A stretch of DNA of 64,000 bases from an uncultured Alphaproteobacteria bacterium (GTDB lineage: Bacteria; Pseudomonadota; Alphaproteobacteria; HIMB59). The stretch spans positions 1 through 64,000 of the forward strand of contig CABZMT010000001.1 of the NCBI GenBank assembly GCA_902526965.1. Direction: 5' to 3'. Shown here piece by piece: positions 30,833 to 40,800 of the stretch. Position 1 is the stretch's first letter; each line of letters begins with the position of its first letter. Position numbers and translations under genes: made by a program. The notes below the pieces were generated by a model. The model did no database searches and was not told the DNA's origin. It saw only the letters and a list, made by a program, of their open reading frames with translations.

Positions 30833-31835
30833 GTATCAATATGTTCGGTGTCGGTCTGACATTGTAATTATTTAATTTAGTTTTTCTAGCCTTCATAATT
30901 TCGATAGCATTCCAACCTATCATTGCAGCATTATCAGTACATAAGGATAAAGGCACCTGATGGAAATTGAGCTCTTTACTTTCAATAAATTTTCGAAGTT
31001 CTGTATTTAAATATTTATTTGCTGCCACCCCACCACAAATAGAAAAATCATTAATTGAAATATTATCTTTTTTCAATTGTGCAAGGCTATTTAAAATTTT
31101 AATTTCAAATACTTTAGATATGGTACGTTGAAATGAAGCTGAGAAATCTTTCAAAAAAATTTTTGTTTTTTTATTTTTTCTTATGACATCTAACGCTGAT
31201 GTTTTTAAACCTGAAAAAGAAAAATCACAATTCGTTTTTTTGGTTAAAGGCATCGGGAGATTAAATTTTTTTTTATTACCTCTTAAGGCTAACTTTTCTA
31301 TTTCTGGACCACCGGGATAACCCAATCCTAACCCTTTAGCCACTTTGTCGAAACATTCACCTGCAGAGTCATCGATAGTCGATCCTAGAGCTATAAACTT
31401 ATTTGAACTTTTAACTAAGACTAATGCAGTGTTCCCTCCAGAGACAAGCAAACATAAATATGGAAACTTAATATCAGATACGAGTCGAGGGGATAATAAA
31501 TGAGCTTGTAGGTGATTGATCGGAATAAGTTTAATGTTCTTAGATATTGATAAACCTTTTGCAAAAGATGATCCAACGATTAATCCCCCAATCAATCCAG
31601 GTCCAAATGTTGCAGCAATAGCTGAAATATTTGAGAAATTAATTTTTTTGATAGATTGGCCTAATAAATCTAGGATTGCTAAATGTTGTCTTGCTGCCAT
31701 TTCTGGTATGACGCCACCATGATCTTTATGAAATTTTCTATGATTAATAGTTTCAAGAAACTCAATGTTTTTATCACCATTTACAATGGATATCGAAGTA
31801 TCATCACAAGAACTTTCTATTGCCAAAACTTTCAT
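30819..31835 (-). CDS. tsaD: tRNA N6-adenosine threonylcarbamoyltransferase TsaD
   Basis: MKVLAIESSCDDTSISIV, GGVIPEMAARQHL, NHLQAHLLS, LVSGGNTALVLV, GGVAANKYL. Confidence 0.97.
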   Translation of the reverse strand: MKVLAIESSCDDTSISIVNGDKNIEFLETINHRKFHKDHGGVIPEMAARQHLAILDLLGQSIKKINFSNISAIAATFGPGLIGGLIVGSSFAKGLSISKNIKLIPINHLQAHLLSPRLVSDIKFPYLCLLVSGGNTALVLVKSSNKFIALGSTIDDSAGECFDKVAKGLGLGYPGGPEIEKLALRGNKKKFNLPMPLTKKTNCDFSFSGLKTSALDVIRKNKKTKIFLKDFSASFQRTISKVFEIKILNSLAQLKKDNISINDFSICGGVAANKYLNTELRKFIESKELNFHQVPLSLCTDNAAMIGWNAIEIMKARKTKLNNYNVRPTPNILIHEHF

Positions 31836-31864
31836 TATTATAAAAAAATATAGATTCTTATTGA

Positions 31865-32662
31865 ATGTCTGAAAATCAAAAAAATGACAGTAAAAAAAGC
31901 TTTCTTCAACGAAATCTTTTTTTAATTATTATCTTTTTGATCATAATTACTATAAGCGTAGGCTACTTGTATCGAAATAACCTTTTGTTATTGGACATAC
32001 CTCAGTTTAGTAATTCAATGCAAGAAACTCAAATACTTGACATTGAAAAAAGGACACTCCCAGTTAGTGACTTAAATAATAAAGAGCTCGAAGAAAAAGT
32101 TGATCGCCTCGAGTCTTTAATACTAGAACTAGCACAAAATGTTCAAAATATACCACAGCCTACAATAGTTCAGCCTGAGCCAGAACCACAACAGATCACT
32201 CTGTCCAATGATGAAGCATATGAATTAATTTTATCTATCAATCAAATTATTATTAATATTGATCAACAAAAAATTCGAAATAAATATATCCAAAAACTTC
32301 AAAATCAATATTTATTTTTTAAAAATGAAAAATTTGAGCAACTACTTACAATCCCCGATTATACATATTCAATTCAGCAATTACAAATTAATGAAAATAA
32401 ATATGTACAAAATGAGTTTATGAAAAAAAACAATTTTCAGTGGATTAAAAAAATCATTGAAAATATTTTTGAAATTCAAATCACAAAAAATTCCTCAAAA
32501 CCTTTACCATCGTTTATAAATGCGATGAATAATCGACAATACGAAAAAGCAATAATCGAATATGAGAAATTAAATTCTAACCAAAAAATATTCTTTAAAT
32601 CGTCTTACCAGCTTGCACAAACCTATAATGATAATCAAAATTTTTTAGAGAATATGATCTGA
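31865..32662 (+). CDS. single-TM coiled-coil protein, possible mitofilin-like (COG4223-type)
   Basis: One N-terminal TM, coiled coil, position next to a HemY-like ORF and tsaD. Confidence 0.5.
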   Translation: MSENQKNDSKKSFLQRNLFLIIIFLIIITISVGYLYRNNLLLLDIPQFSNSMQETQILDIEKRTLPVSDLNNKELEEKVDRLESLILELAQNVQNIPQPTIVQPEPEPQQITLSNDEAYELILSINQIIINIDQQKIRNKYIQKLQNQYLFFKNEKFEQLLTIPDYTYSIQQLQINENKYVQNEFMKKNNFQWIKKIIENIFEIQITKNSSKPLPSFINAMNNRQYEKAIIEYEKLNSNQKIFFKSSYQLAQTYNDNQNFLENMI

Positions 32663-33093
32663 TGATAAGGCTACTGATAATTTTAATAATTTTTGTCACT
32701 GGTTATGGTTCTCTTTTTTACTTGTTTAACAATGCTGGTAACTTGTCTCTTGTTTTAGGTATATGGCAATTGAGTATTCCTATTGTTCAATTTCTTTTTG
32801 TCTTAATCACATTTGTAATTCTTTTAATTTTATTTTCTTATGCCTTTACTAAACTTTTTATTTATCCGCGTGCTGCATATATGCGTTACAAATCTTCTAA
32901 TGAACAAAAGGGATTAGAGCATTTAAGAGACGCATTAGTTGCGATCACCGAGGGCAATACAGATAAAGCAGCGCAAAGTCAGAAAAAATTTAAAAAATAT
33001 TTAGGAAGAGATCCCTTGAATAAAATCCTACAAACGCAAATTAAAAAAACAAAAGAGTTAAAAATTGTTAATTTAGAAAAAGGCTCTGATTAA
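32662..33093 (+). CDS. HemY N-terminal-domain-like membrane protein (short)
   Basis: Two TM helices then LFIYPRAAYMRYKSSNEQKGLEHLRDALVAITEGNTDKAAQSQKKFKKYL. Confidence 0.65.
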   Translation: MIRLLIILIIFVTGYGSLFYLFNNAGNLSLVLGIWQLSIPIVQFLFVLITFVILLILFSYAFTKLFIYPRAAYMRYKSSNEQKGLEHLRDALVAITEGNTDKAAQSQKKFKKYLGRDPLNKILQTQIKKTKELKIVNLEKGSD

Positions 33094-33974
33094 CTTAAAA
33101 AAATAATACCTGCCCCAAAGCATGTCAAAGTAGCACCTATAACTGCTAGATGACCCGCATAATTTTTAGTAACAATCCATAATATCGGAATAATCATTAT
33201 TGGCATGGTGCTTGATAATGTTGATATAACACCAGGGTTTCCATATTTTAAAGCGTATATCAACAATGTCATTCCTACTCCCATCCCCATAAAACCCAAA
33301 AATACACTTAAGAGGGTTTTCTTAATGTCCCTCATCCTTTCCCATAGTTGATTATTTTTAATAAAAAATAAACTACCGAACATAATTATTGCAGCTACAA
33401 TTACTCGAAGATAGGAAACTACAATTGGATCTGTTGAGACCAACACAGGTTTCATTAAAATTATCCCAATAGATTGACAAAGAGCAAGTCCTACGCCTGC
33501 AAATAAACCTATATATTTATTGCCTTGAATGTTTTCTAGGTCGTCATCAGTAATGGTGCGATTGAACTGAATTGCAATTATAATTCCTAAAAAAATTAAG
33601 CCACAACCAATCAGCTCTATTAATGATGGCAAAGTATGAAGAAATATTTCTGCTAATATGATTGTAAATGGAATTTGCATTGAAAAAAGTAATGCCTGTC
33701 TTCTTGGCCCTAATCTTTTGAGACACACAAATAAAAAAGTATCACCAATAATTATGCCAATAATCGATGACAAAACAATCGCTGTAAATATAGACTCGTT
33801 AAAATAAATTGGTTTCCAATTAAAATAGACATAAGGAAAGAATAAAATAATAATTCCTAAAAGTCTTAATAAGTTATAATTATAACTTCCAAAGTATCTG
33901 ACTATTCTGGTAGCAGAGAGAGCTACAGTTGACCATATTGCAGCTGCCCCAATTGCAAATAGATATCCAATCAC
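33090..33974 (-). CDS. EamA/DMT-superfamily transporter
   Basis: Ten-TM pattern; IIGDTFLFVCLKRLGPRRQALLFSMQIPFTIILAE. Confidence 0.9.
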   Translation of the reverse strand: MIGYLFAIGAAAIWSTVALSATRIVRYFGSYNYNLLRLLGIIILFFPYVYFNWKPIYFNESIFTAIVLSSIIGIIIGDTFLFVCLKRLGPRRQALLFSMQIPFTIILAEIFLHTLPSLIELIGCGLIFLGIIIAIQFNRTITDDDLENIQGNKYIGLFAGVGLALCQSIGIILMKPVLVSTDPIVVSYLRVIVAAIIMFGSLFFIKNNQLWERMRDIKKTLLSVFLGFMGMGVGMTLLIYALKYGNPGVISTLSSTMPIMIIPILWIVTKNYAGHLAVIGATLTCFGAGIIFLS

Positions 33975-34037
33975 GGAAGGATATTACAAGTTAAGATAAG
34001 AAATAATACTTTTTTATGTTGATTAATTATTGATTTG

Positions 34038-35264
34038 TTAAAAATCTAAATCATCGAATGAAATGGATTTAAATACTTCTATTGGTTTATTTGTATTTTG
34101 GTCAAGATAAATGTAATCCATAAAGTAGCTCACAAATGAAGAGTCTGCTTGACCGTCATATGAATATTTATTCGAAAGCATCGAGTCAATAAATTTATCT
34201 TTATTTTCAATATTGTTTGTCAATGAGAAATATGGAGCAAACCAAAAAGTAGACTCATAAGGCATTCTTATCTCATCACTGCCAAAATTTTTTGTATCTG
34301 TATCTGGGCTACATGTTTTTCGAGCTGCCTCTGTATATCCAAGTTTTTTATTTTGTTTAATTGCAATCCTTGGGTCATTAACTGCATCTATGATTATACT
34401 GACAATTTCATCAATCGTATGGCTTCCGTTTAGTTTAGTATTTTTAACATCTATATTTTGTAAATCTAAATTCCACAATGTGCTCATCAAGGGGCTTAAT
34501 ACATGCAAATTGTAATGCAAAGCACACTCCCCCCTTTTACTATCAAATTTAAATAGGCCAGTGTCAGTTTTATTTTCTCTCATTTGTTTGTAAAAAAAAG
34601 AGATTGACTTGTTATACATCTGCAAGTCATTAGTTACTATTGATACCATTAATCTTAAATTATTATTATAGTAAGCATGGTTATTATATCTTGAGACACC
34701 TGCCTTTTTTGAGAACATGTACTCATTCTTTTTTACAAGTTTCTTAAACATTTCATCAATTTGCTTAATTTCATTTTTATCAAAAGAGCCCCTCATATGA
34801 GAATAAACAAATAAAGTTGGTATAACAGAAATACTAGTGGCATAGGCATGATCAGAGTCATCTTCATCTTTATGAAAACCAAGTAAGTAATTTGTTTCAA
34901 CTAATTTTGAGTAGAATTTTTTAATAGCCTTTTTTAGGGTATTCGCCTTTTCATTATTTCCATCTAATTTAGATAACAAGAAATAACAGTATTTTTTGAT
35001 TATCGGATTTAATTTATTTCTAATTTCATTTCCTATAATATGCCCTTTTAAATTTTTATCTGGTTTGAGATCTATAAGATCATAATCAATATTTTTTTCA
35101 TTCTGGCAAGTTTTGTTGTGATTTTTTTCCGTTTCTAAGGTAGATAAGAGATTATTTTGATTTATAAAAATTGTTCCAGGATTAGAAATTTCATAATCGT
35201 TAGCCCAAATAAAGTTTGGTAAAATTAAAAATATTAAAAATAAAGTTCTAATAAATTTACTACC
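34038..35264 (-). CDS. alginate-lyase-like (alpha/alpha-toroid) secreted protein; ORF track shows only 34038..34979
   Basis: YNNHAYYNNNLRLM resembles the alginate-lyase NNH motif; my reverse-strand reading shows the frame open to 35264 and encoding a signal peptide (KFIRTLFLIFLILPNFIWAND), but no ATG/GTG/TTG upstream of 34979. Confidence 0.65.
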   Translation of the reverse strand, partial: GSKFIRTLFLIFLILPNFIWANDYEISNPGTIFINQNNLLSTLETEKNHNKTCQNEKNIDYDLIDLKPDKNLKGHIIGNEIRNKLNPIIKKYCYFLLSKLDGNNEKANTLKKAIKKFYSKLVETNYLLGFHKDEDDSDHAYATSISVIPTLFVYSHMRGSFDKNEIKQIDEMFKKLVKKNEYMFSKKAGVSRYNNHAYYNNNLRLMVSIVTNDLQMYNKSISFFYKQMRENKTDTGLFKFDSKRGECALHYNLHVLSPLMSTLWNLDLQNIDVKNTKLNGSHTIDEIVSIIIDAVNDPRIAIKQNKKLGYTEAARKTCSPDTDTKNFGSDEIRMPYESTFWFAPYFSLTNNIENKDKFIDSMLSNKYSYDGQADSSFVSYFMDYIYLDQNTNKPIEVFKSISFDDLDF

Positions 35265-35306
35265 TTACTTAAATTTACTTTTGAACCTCAGGTTGAAAAA
35301 GAAATA

Positions 35307-35340
35307 AAAAAAGGGGCTCAAAAAGATAGCCCCCTTTAAA
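35307..35340 (-). terminator. Rho-independent terminator
   Basis: Minus strand GGGGGCTATCTTTTTGAGCCCCTTTTTTTATTTC, just after the BI-1 family stop. Confidence 0.85.
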
Positions 35341-35360
35341 AAATTTATTTTCAATATATG

Positions 35361-36068
35361 TTATCTGCGCTGACCAAATAATTGCATTAACATTATGAAC
35401 AGATTTATAAAGTCTAAGTATAATGTCAGTGCACCCATAATGGCAGCTTTTCCTGCAAAAGCAGTTCCAGCAACCTGGTAATAAGTTGATTTAATTCTTT
35501 GTGTATCGTATGCAGTTAATCCTACGAACACCAATACACCCACACATGAAATTACAAATTGCATCGCCGAGCTTTGTAAAAAAATATTCACAATACTTGC
35601 AATGATAATTCCTATTAGTCCCATGATTAGAAATGAACCAAACTTAGTTAAATCACGCCTCGTTGTATATCCGTAGATACTCATTGCAGCAAAAGTACAG
35701 CTAGTAATTAAAAATACTCTAACTATGCTCACGCCTGTGAAAACAATGAATATATAAGACAGTGATATTCCCATTACTGCGGCGAAAGCCCAAAACGTCA
35801 TTTGAGCGGCAGACAGGGACATTTTTTGTAATCTTGCACCTAAAAAGAAAATAAATCCAAGTGGAGCAAGCATTACAACCCATTGAAGTGCAGTGCCATA
35901 AATAGCCCCCATTAAAGTAGGAGACTGAGAAAATCCCCATGCCACTAAACCACTAATAGCTAAACCAGATGTCATATAATTATAGACTTTCATCATATAA
36001 TCTCTTAGACCCTGATCTATTGCTGTAGATTGTGACTGCGAATAGGTATTTTGTTTTAATTCGACCAT
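35361..36068 (-). CDS. Bax inhibitor-1 / YbhL-family membrane protein
   Basis: LRDYMMKVYNYMTSGLAISGLVAWG, LTAYDTQRIK, ALTLYLDFINLFIMLMQLFGQRR. Confidence 0.96.
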   Translation of the reverse strand: MVELKQNTYSQSQSTAIDQGLRDYMMKVYNYMTSGLAISGLVAWGFSQSPTLMGAIYGTALQWVVMLAPLGFIFFLGARLQKMSLSAAQMTFWAFAAVMGISLSYIFIVFTGVSIVRVFLITSCTFAAMSIYGYTTRRDLTKFGSFLIMGLIGIIIASIVNIFLQSSAMQFVISCVGVLVFVGLTAYDTQRIKSTYYQVAGTAFAGKAAIMGALTLYLDFINLFIMLMQLFGQRR

Positions 36069-36138
36069 TATTTCTCCTTAATAAATTTAATATGGCTATT
36101 ATCTTGATATTTTTCAAGTAAAACCGTATGAATATTTT

Positions 36139-37176
36139 ATGAAATTCAAGCCCCTAGGAAACACAGACCTTCAAGTAAGCCTTATTTGTTTGGGTACAAT
36201 GACGTGGGGAGAACAAAACACCGAAAATGACGCATTTGAGCAAATGGATTACTCCTTGGAACAAGGAGTAAATTTCTTTGATACAGCAGAATATTACTCA
36301 GTCAAAGGAAAAGAAAATACTTACGGTGCTACTGAAAAAATTATAGGTAATTGGTTCAAACAAAAAAATAACAGAGAAAAAATAATCTTAGCATCGAAGG
36401 TCGCTGGCCCTGATGTAAGATGGATAAGAGGTGGTGGTCTGCAATTTCACGAGAAGCATTTTACCGAAGCACTGGAGGGTAGTTTAAAAAGACTTCAAAC
36501 AGATTACATTGATCTTTATCAACTACACTGGCCAGAAAGGAAAACAAATTTCTTTGGAAGGTTAGGATATAAAAATTATAAGCAAGAAAAAGAATGGACA
36601 CCCTTTGAAGAAATCCTGGTGACGGCAAAAAAATTTGTTGATCAGGGGAAAATCAGATATCTTGGATTATCAAATGAAACACCCTACGGTCTCTCCAACT
36701 ATATTAATTTGTCCAATTATAAAAATTTACCAAGGGTAATGTCTGTGCAAAACCCCTACAGTTTATTAAATCGTACCTACGAGGTGGGGATGTCCGAAAT
36801 ATCCATAAGAGATCAGGTAGGTTTGTTAGCATACTCTCCTTTAGCCTGTGGAGTGTTGACAGGGAAATATCGAAACTCTAAAAAACCTGAAGGGGCCAGA
36901 CTTACAATTTGGGATGATTGGACTAGATACACCAATGAAAGATCAATTAATGCAACAGATCAATATTGTAAAATTGCAGAAAACCATGGATTAACTCCCA
37001 CAGAACTATCATTGGCATTTGTTAACCAACAGGACTTCGTTACAAGCAATATTATTGGCGCAACAAAAATGGATCAGTTAAAAGAGAATATAAAATCAGC
37101 AGATATAGAGCTCTCCAAACAAATACTAGATGAGATTGATGAGGTGCATGAAGACAACCCATCTCCTGCACCTTAA
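36139..37176 (+). CDS. aldo/keto reductase (Tas-like)
   Basis: MKFKPLGNTDLQVSLICLGTMTWGEQN, NFFDTAEYY, DYIDLYQLHWP, LLAYSPLACGVLTGKY. Confidence 0.96.
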   Translation: MKFKPLGNTDLQVSLICLGTMTWGEQNTENDAFEQMDYSLEQGVNFFDTAEYYSVKGKENTYGATEKIIGNWFKQKNNREKIILASKVAGPDVRWIRGGGLQFHEKHFTEALEGSLKRLQTDYIDLYQLHWPERKTNFFGRLGYKNYKQEKEWTPFEEILVTAKKFVDQGKIRYLGLSNETPYGLSNYINLSNYKNLPRVMSVQNPYSLLNRTYEVGMSEISIRDQVGLLAYSPLACGVLTGKYRNSKKPEGARLTIWDDWTRYTNERSINATDQYCKIAENHGLTPTELSLAFVNQQDFVTSNIIGATKMDQLKENIKSADIELSKQILDEIDEVHEDNPSPAP

Positions 37177-37178
37177 AA

Positions 37179-37421
37179 ATGACTGGATGGCCAAAAGATA
37201 ATCAAGGAAGATTAACAAAAACTTTTACTTTTAAAAATTTCCAAAAAAGCTTTGCATTTACTAGTCAAGTCGCAATGCTATCTGAAAAAAAAAATCACCA
37301 CCCTCAAATAATTTTAGATTACGGTAGTGTCACCATCGCTCTTATTTCTCATGACGTTCAGAAAGTCACCCAAAGAGATCTAGATTTAGTAGAGCAAATC
37401 GATAAACTTTATCAAGAATGA
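37179..37421 (+). CDS. phhB: 4a-hydroxytetrahydrobiopterin dehydratase
   Basis: FTFKNFQKSFAFTSQVAMLSEKKNHHPQIILDYGSVTIALISHD. Confidence 0.9.
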   Translation: MTGWPKDNQGRLTKTFTFKNFQKSFAFTSQVAMLSEKKNHHPQIILDYGSVTIALISHDVQKVTQRDLDLVEQIDKLYQE

Positions 37422-37816
37422 TTTACCTTATAGGTATTCCTGGTTTAATCCCTTTTTATCTTTGCTTTTACAATATCGATTTAATCTTTCTTGATTTCGA
37501 TAAAGATATGTTTGTTTACTATTCTGCAGTAATCATGTCGTTTTTAGGTGCCGTGTATTGGGGCGTTTATCTTCAATCAAAAAATAATATCGCAATCTTA
37601 TTTAGTGTTTGCCCTTCAGTTTATGCATTCTTAGTGTTAGCCTTTGATTTAAAATTTGATGAAACAATTGGGTTTTTTATAATCGGCTACTTCATCGTTT
37701 TATGTTTTGATTTCTTTTTTTATTTTAAAGAAAAAATAATTCAAACCGACTATTTCATTTTAAGATTAATATTAACTGCGGGTATAGCCCCAGCGCACAT
37801 TTTATATATTATCTAG
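37418..37816 (+). CDS. DUF3429-like membrane protein
   Basis: YSAVIMSFLGAVYWGVYL, multiple TM. Confidence 0.75.
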   Translation: MIYLIGIPGLIPFYLCFYNIDLIFLDFDKDMFVYYSAVIMSFLGAVYWGVYLQSKNNIAILFSVCPSVYAFLVLAFDLKFDETIGFFIIGYFIVLCFDFFFYFKEKIIQTDYFILRLILTAGIAPAHILYII

Positions 37817-37823
37817 ATTAAAA

Positions 37824-38441
37824 TTAATTTGCTATTAGGTTAAGCAGTTTACCAAATTTACCAGAGAATTTGATTTTACCGTGAGTGTAAGCTAAACCAA
37901 TACATCCAGTTTGCGCATGACCAACGGGTGTGTGGTCGTGATCATCGCTTCTAACCTGAACAGAGCCTTGCTTATAGCTTCCGTACTCATCACTGTAAGA
38001 TCCATGCAATACTAAAAAACTTTCATTTCCCTCGTGAGTGTGTTGAGGAATTTTTGCTCCGGGCATTACGTGAATAAGCTCTAACTTCTCATTATTTTCT
38101 TTTGGAAGAAGAGATGCGACTTTAACATCTTTAAAAGATTTCCATTTAACTTCATTATTTTTTAAATGGCTTCTAAGAGTAATGGGCAATTGGCTAAGCA
38201 ATGGATCGTACTCATAACTGATTTTAGAAAGGGACTTGACATTTTTTGTCTGGCCTAAAACCCTGTCCCATAAATTATCAGAAAGGGGGGTTCCATCTGT
38301 TTTATTCAAAAAATAACCTCCTACTTCATTCATGGCGGAGTTGAGTAGTCTATTTTCAGGATCAATTTCAGCTAAACACTGCTTGAATAAAAGGCTCGCT
38401 GGAGAATTTACAGGTGTACTAAGTATTTCATATGTCATCAA
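37824..38441 (-). CDS. ChrR-like cupin anti-sigma factor
   Basis: Cupin region IPQHTHEGNESFLVLHGSYSDEYGSYKQGSVQVRSDDHDHTPVGHAQTGCIGLAYTHGKIKF; overlaps the ECF sigma gene. Confidence 0.85.
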   Translation of the reverse strand: MMTYEILSTPVNSPASLLFKQCLAEIDPENRLLNSAMNEVGGYFLNKTDGTPLSDNLWDRVLGQTKNVKSLSKISYEYDPLLSQLPITLRSHLKNNEVKWKSFKDVKVASLLPKENNEKLELIHVMPGAKIPQHTHEGNESFLVLHGSYSDEYGSYKQGSVQVRSDDHDHTPVGHAQTGCIGLAYTHGKIKFSGKFGKLLNLIAN

Positions 38442-39034
38442 TTAACCATACTTTCGTTGTCAGATATTAGATTAGCCATACTGCCATCTTGTTCCAATTT
38501 GCCGCGGATCTTCTCTAAAGCTAGTCGTATCCTTGATTTTACTGTCCCTAAAGGGATTTTCGTGATTTCTGCAATTTCTCCATGTGATTTTTCTTCAAAA
38601 AAATTCATTTTTAATAGATCCAATTGATCTTTTGGAAGGCCATCTAAATATTTTGCAACCATTTCAAATTTTTGATCGTGTTCTATATTTTCTTCAGCTT
38701 TTGACTCGACAGGAGGCAAAATGGCGGTATCAATATCCTCTAAAATGGCTTTTCTTGTTTTTCTTAAGATATCAATTTTTTTGTTTCGAGCGATGGTATA
38801 AATCCATGTACTGGGGGACGCAACAGAGGAGTCATAATAATCAGCTTTGGTCCAAATTATGGTCATGGTTTCTTGAATTATCTCTTCTGCGATGGCTTCA
38901 TCTGCACCAGATTTCATTAAAAAAGATTTTAGTCTTGGACCAAAATAATCGAAAATTTTCTTAAAACTCCCAACATCTTGTCTTTCAGCTATATTTTTTA
39001 ATGCATCCACAAAGGGATTTTTCACTTTCGCCAT
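38438..39034 (-). CDS. ECF RNA polymerase sigma factor (RpoE/ChrR-partner type)
   Basis: EEIIQETMTIIWTKADYYDSSVASPSTWIYTIARNKKIDILRK; region 4 EKSHGEIAEITKIPLGTVKSRIRLALEKIRG; start trimmed from 39079 (TTG) to ATG 39034 preceded by GGAGAG. Confidence 0.95.
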   Translation of the reverse strand: MAKVKNPFVDALKNIAERQDVGSFKKIFDYFGPRLKSFLMKSGADEAIAEEIIQETMTIIWTKADYYDSSVASPSTWIYTIARNKKIDILRKTRKAILEDIDTAILPPVESKAEENIEHDQKFEMVAKYLDGLPKDQLDLLKMNFFEEKSHGEIAEITKIPLGTVKSRIRLALEKIRGKLEQDGSMANLISDNESMVN

Positions 39035-39113
39035 AATCTCTCCAATCATCATCATTCCATTTATTATTTTAAAAAGCAATCTTAATTGGTATATTCTCTG
39101 ACATCAAATCAGG

Positions 39114-39590
39114 ATGTTTAAACGAAATTTATCATATTTAGCTTTAGGCTTGAGCTTATTAATAAATAATGCGTTGGCTAATCACTCCGTAGATTTTGAG
39201 CATGGCAAATGGTCTTTTAAAAAAATAAACAACAAGACTTGCTCTATTTTTCAAGTCCCAACATCTGAAAAGGGCGATTATACAAATAGAGGCGCTGTTC
39301 TTTTTTATGTTTTTAAAGAAGGAGCTGCCGAATACGTCAGAGTAGATGCGGGCTATCCCTATGACTCCCAAAAATATGTAAAGGTAACAATCGACTCAAA
39401 TAACTATCAATTTTTTGGAGAAGATGATTCTGCTTGGTCGATGGCAGACGATACTGTTATTATCAAAGCCTTAAAAGCGGGAAACAAAATGACGGTTGTC
39501 GGGCATTCAAAAAGAGGAACAGAAACAACAGATACATATACGCTCATAGGTTTTACTAGCGCATATAATTCTCTTCAACAAAACTGTTAA
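39114..39590 (+). CDS. secreted protein, possibly IalB-like
   Basis: Signal peptide; [58 protein letters not shown]. Confidence 0.6.
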   Translation: MFKRNLSYLALGLSLLINNALANHSVDFEHGKWSFKKINNKTCSIFQVPTSEKGDYTNRGAVLFYVFKEGAAEYVRVDAGYPYDSQKYVKVTIDSNNYQFFGEDDSAWSMADDTVIIKALKAGNKMTVVGHSKRGTETTDTYTLIGFTSAYNSLQQNC

Positions 39591-39594
39591 GAAA

Positions 39595-40788
39595 ATGAAA
39601 AATAAAATTGTTTTAGCCTACTCAGGCGGATTAGATACAAGCGTTATTTTAAAATGGTTACAAATTGAATATAACGCCGATGTCATTGCCTATGCAGCAG
39701 ATCTGGGGCAAGGGGCAGAGTTAACAGAAGCCAAAGCTAAAGCAAAAAAACTTGGCGCAAAAAAAATATACATCGAAAATTTAAAAGAAGAATTTGTTCG
39801 TGATTATGTTTTTCCTATGTTTCGTTGTAATACAATCTACGAGGGGGAATATCTTTTAGGAACGTCTATTGCTCGACCACTCATTGCGAAAAGACAAATT
39901 GAAATTGCAAAAAAAGAAAAAGCCAATGCCGTCTCGCATGGCGCCACAGGAAAAGGAAACGACCAGGTTCGCTTTGAGTTTTCTTATTACGCTTTGGAGC
40001 CTAAAATAAAAGTGATTGCACCTTGGAGAGAATGGAACCTGTCATCCAGAATAAAACTTCTAGAATTTGCAGCTAAAAATAAAATTCCTATTATGAAACA
40101 TAATAAAAAAGAGTCGCCTTATAGTGTGGACGCCAATATATTACACCGATCAGCGGAGGGAAAAATCCTTGAAGATCCTTGGAAAAGACCACCGGAAAAT
40201 GTGTTTGGTATCTCTAAAAGCCCTCAGTCAGCCCCTAATAAAGAGTCAATAATCACCATTCAATTTAAAAACGGTGACCCCATTGCTATTAACGGTAAAA
40301 AACTCTCACCATTTAATCTATTAGAAAAACTCAATAAATTAGGCGCAGCTAATGGAATAGGAAGAGTAGACATAGTGGAGAACAGATATGTCGGAATAAA
40401 ATCACGTGGTGTTTATGAAACACCAGGTGGAACAATTCTTTTAAAAGCTCACCGAGCTATGGAAAGCATTACTTTGGATAAAGAAGAGGTTTTTACGAAA
40501 GACGAACTCATGCCAAAGTACGCGAGATTAGTTTATAACGGGTATTGGTTTGCACCGGAAAGATTGATGATGCAAAAAGCAATTGATGCTACTCAGAAAA
40601 GAGTGAATGGACAAGTTAAGATAGCCCTTTATAAAGGTAACGTGATTCTTATTGGAAGACAATCACCAAACAGCTTATATGATGAAGACTTAGCAACCTT
40701 TGAGTCTTCCAATTATGATCAAAGAGATGCAGAGGGTTTTATTAAACTCAATGCCTTAAGACTAAAAAAAAATAAACTTAAATTTTAA
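39595..40788 (+). CDS. argG: argininosuccinate synthase
   Basis: [47 protein letters not shown]. Confidence 0.98.
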   Translation: MKNKIVLAYSGGLDTSVILKWLQIEYNADVIAYAADLGQGAELTEAKAKAKKLGAKKIYIENLKEEFVRDYVFPMFRCNTIYEGEYLLGTSIARPLIAKRQIEIAKKEKANAVSHGATGKGNDQVRFEFSYYALEPKIKVIAPWREWNLSSRIKLLEFAAKNKIPIMKHNKKESPYSVDANILHRSAEGKILEDPWKRPPENVFGISKSPQSAPNKESIITIQFKNGDPIAINGKKLSPFNLLEKLNKLGAANGIGRVDIVENRYVGIKSRGVYETPGGTILLKAHRAMESITLDKEEVFTKDELMPKYARLVYNGYWFAPERLMMQKAIDATQKRVNGQVKIALYKGNVILIGRQSPNSLYDEDLATFESSNYDQRDAEGFIKLNALRLKKNKLKF

Positions 40789-40800
40789 TTTTTTATTATT

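Noticed and set aside
40402-40409. TCACGTGG inside argG, reminiscent of parS core
   Set aside because: Flanks (AAAA...TGTT) do not fit the parS 16-mer; only the central 8 bp match
40409-40427. GGTGTTTatgAAACACC-type inverted repeat in argG
   Set aside because: Falls within a conserved coding stretch ([10 protein letters not shown]); likely codon coincidence
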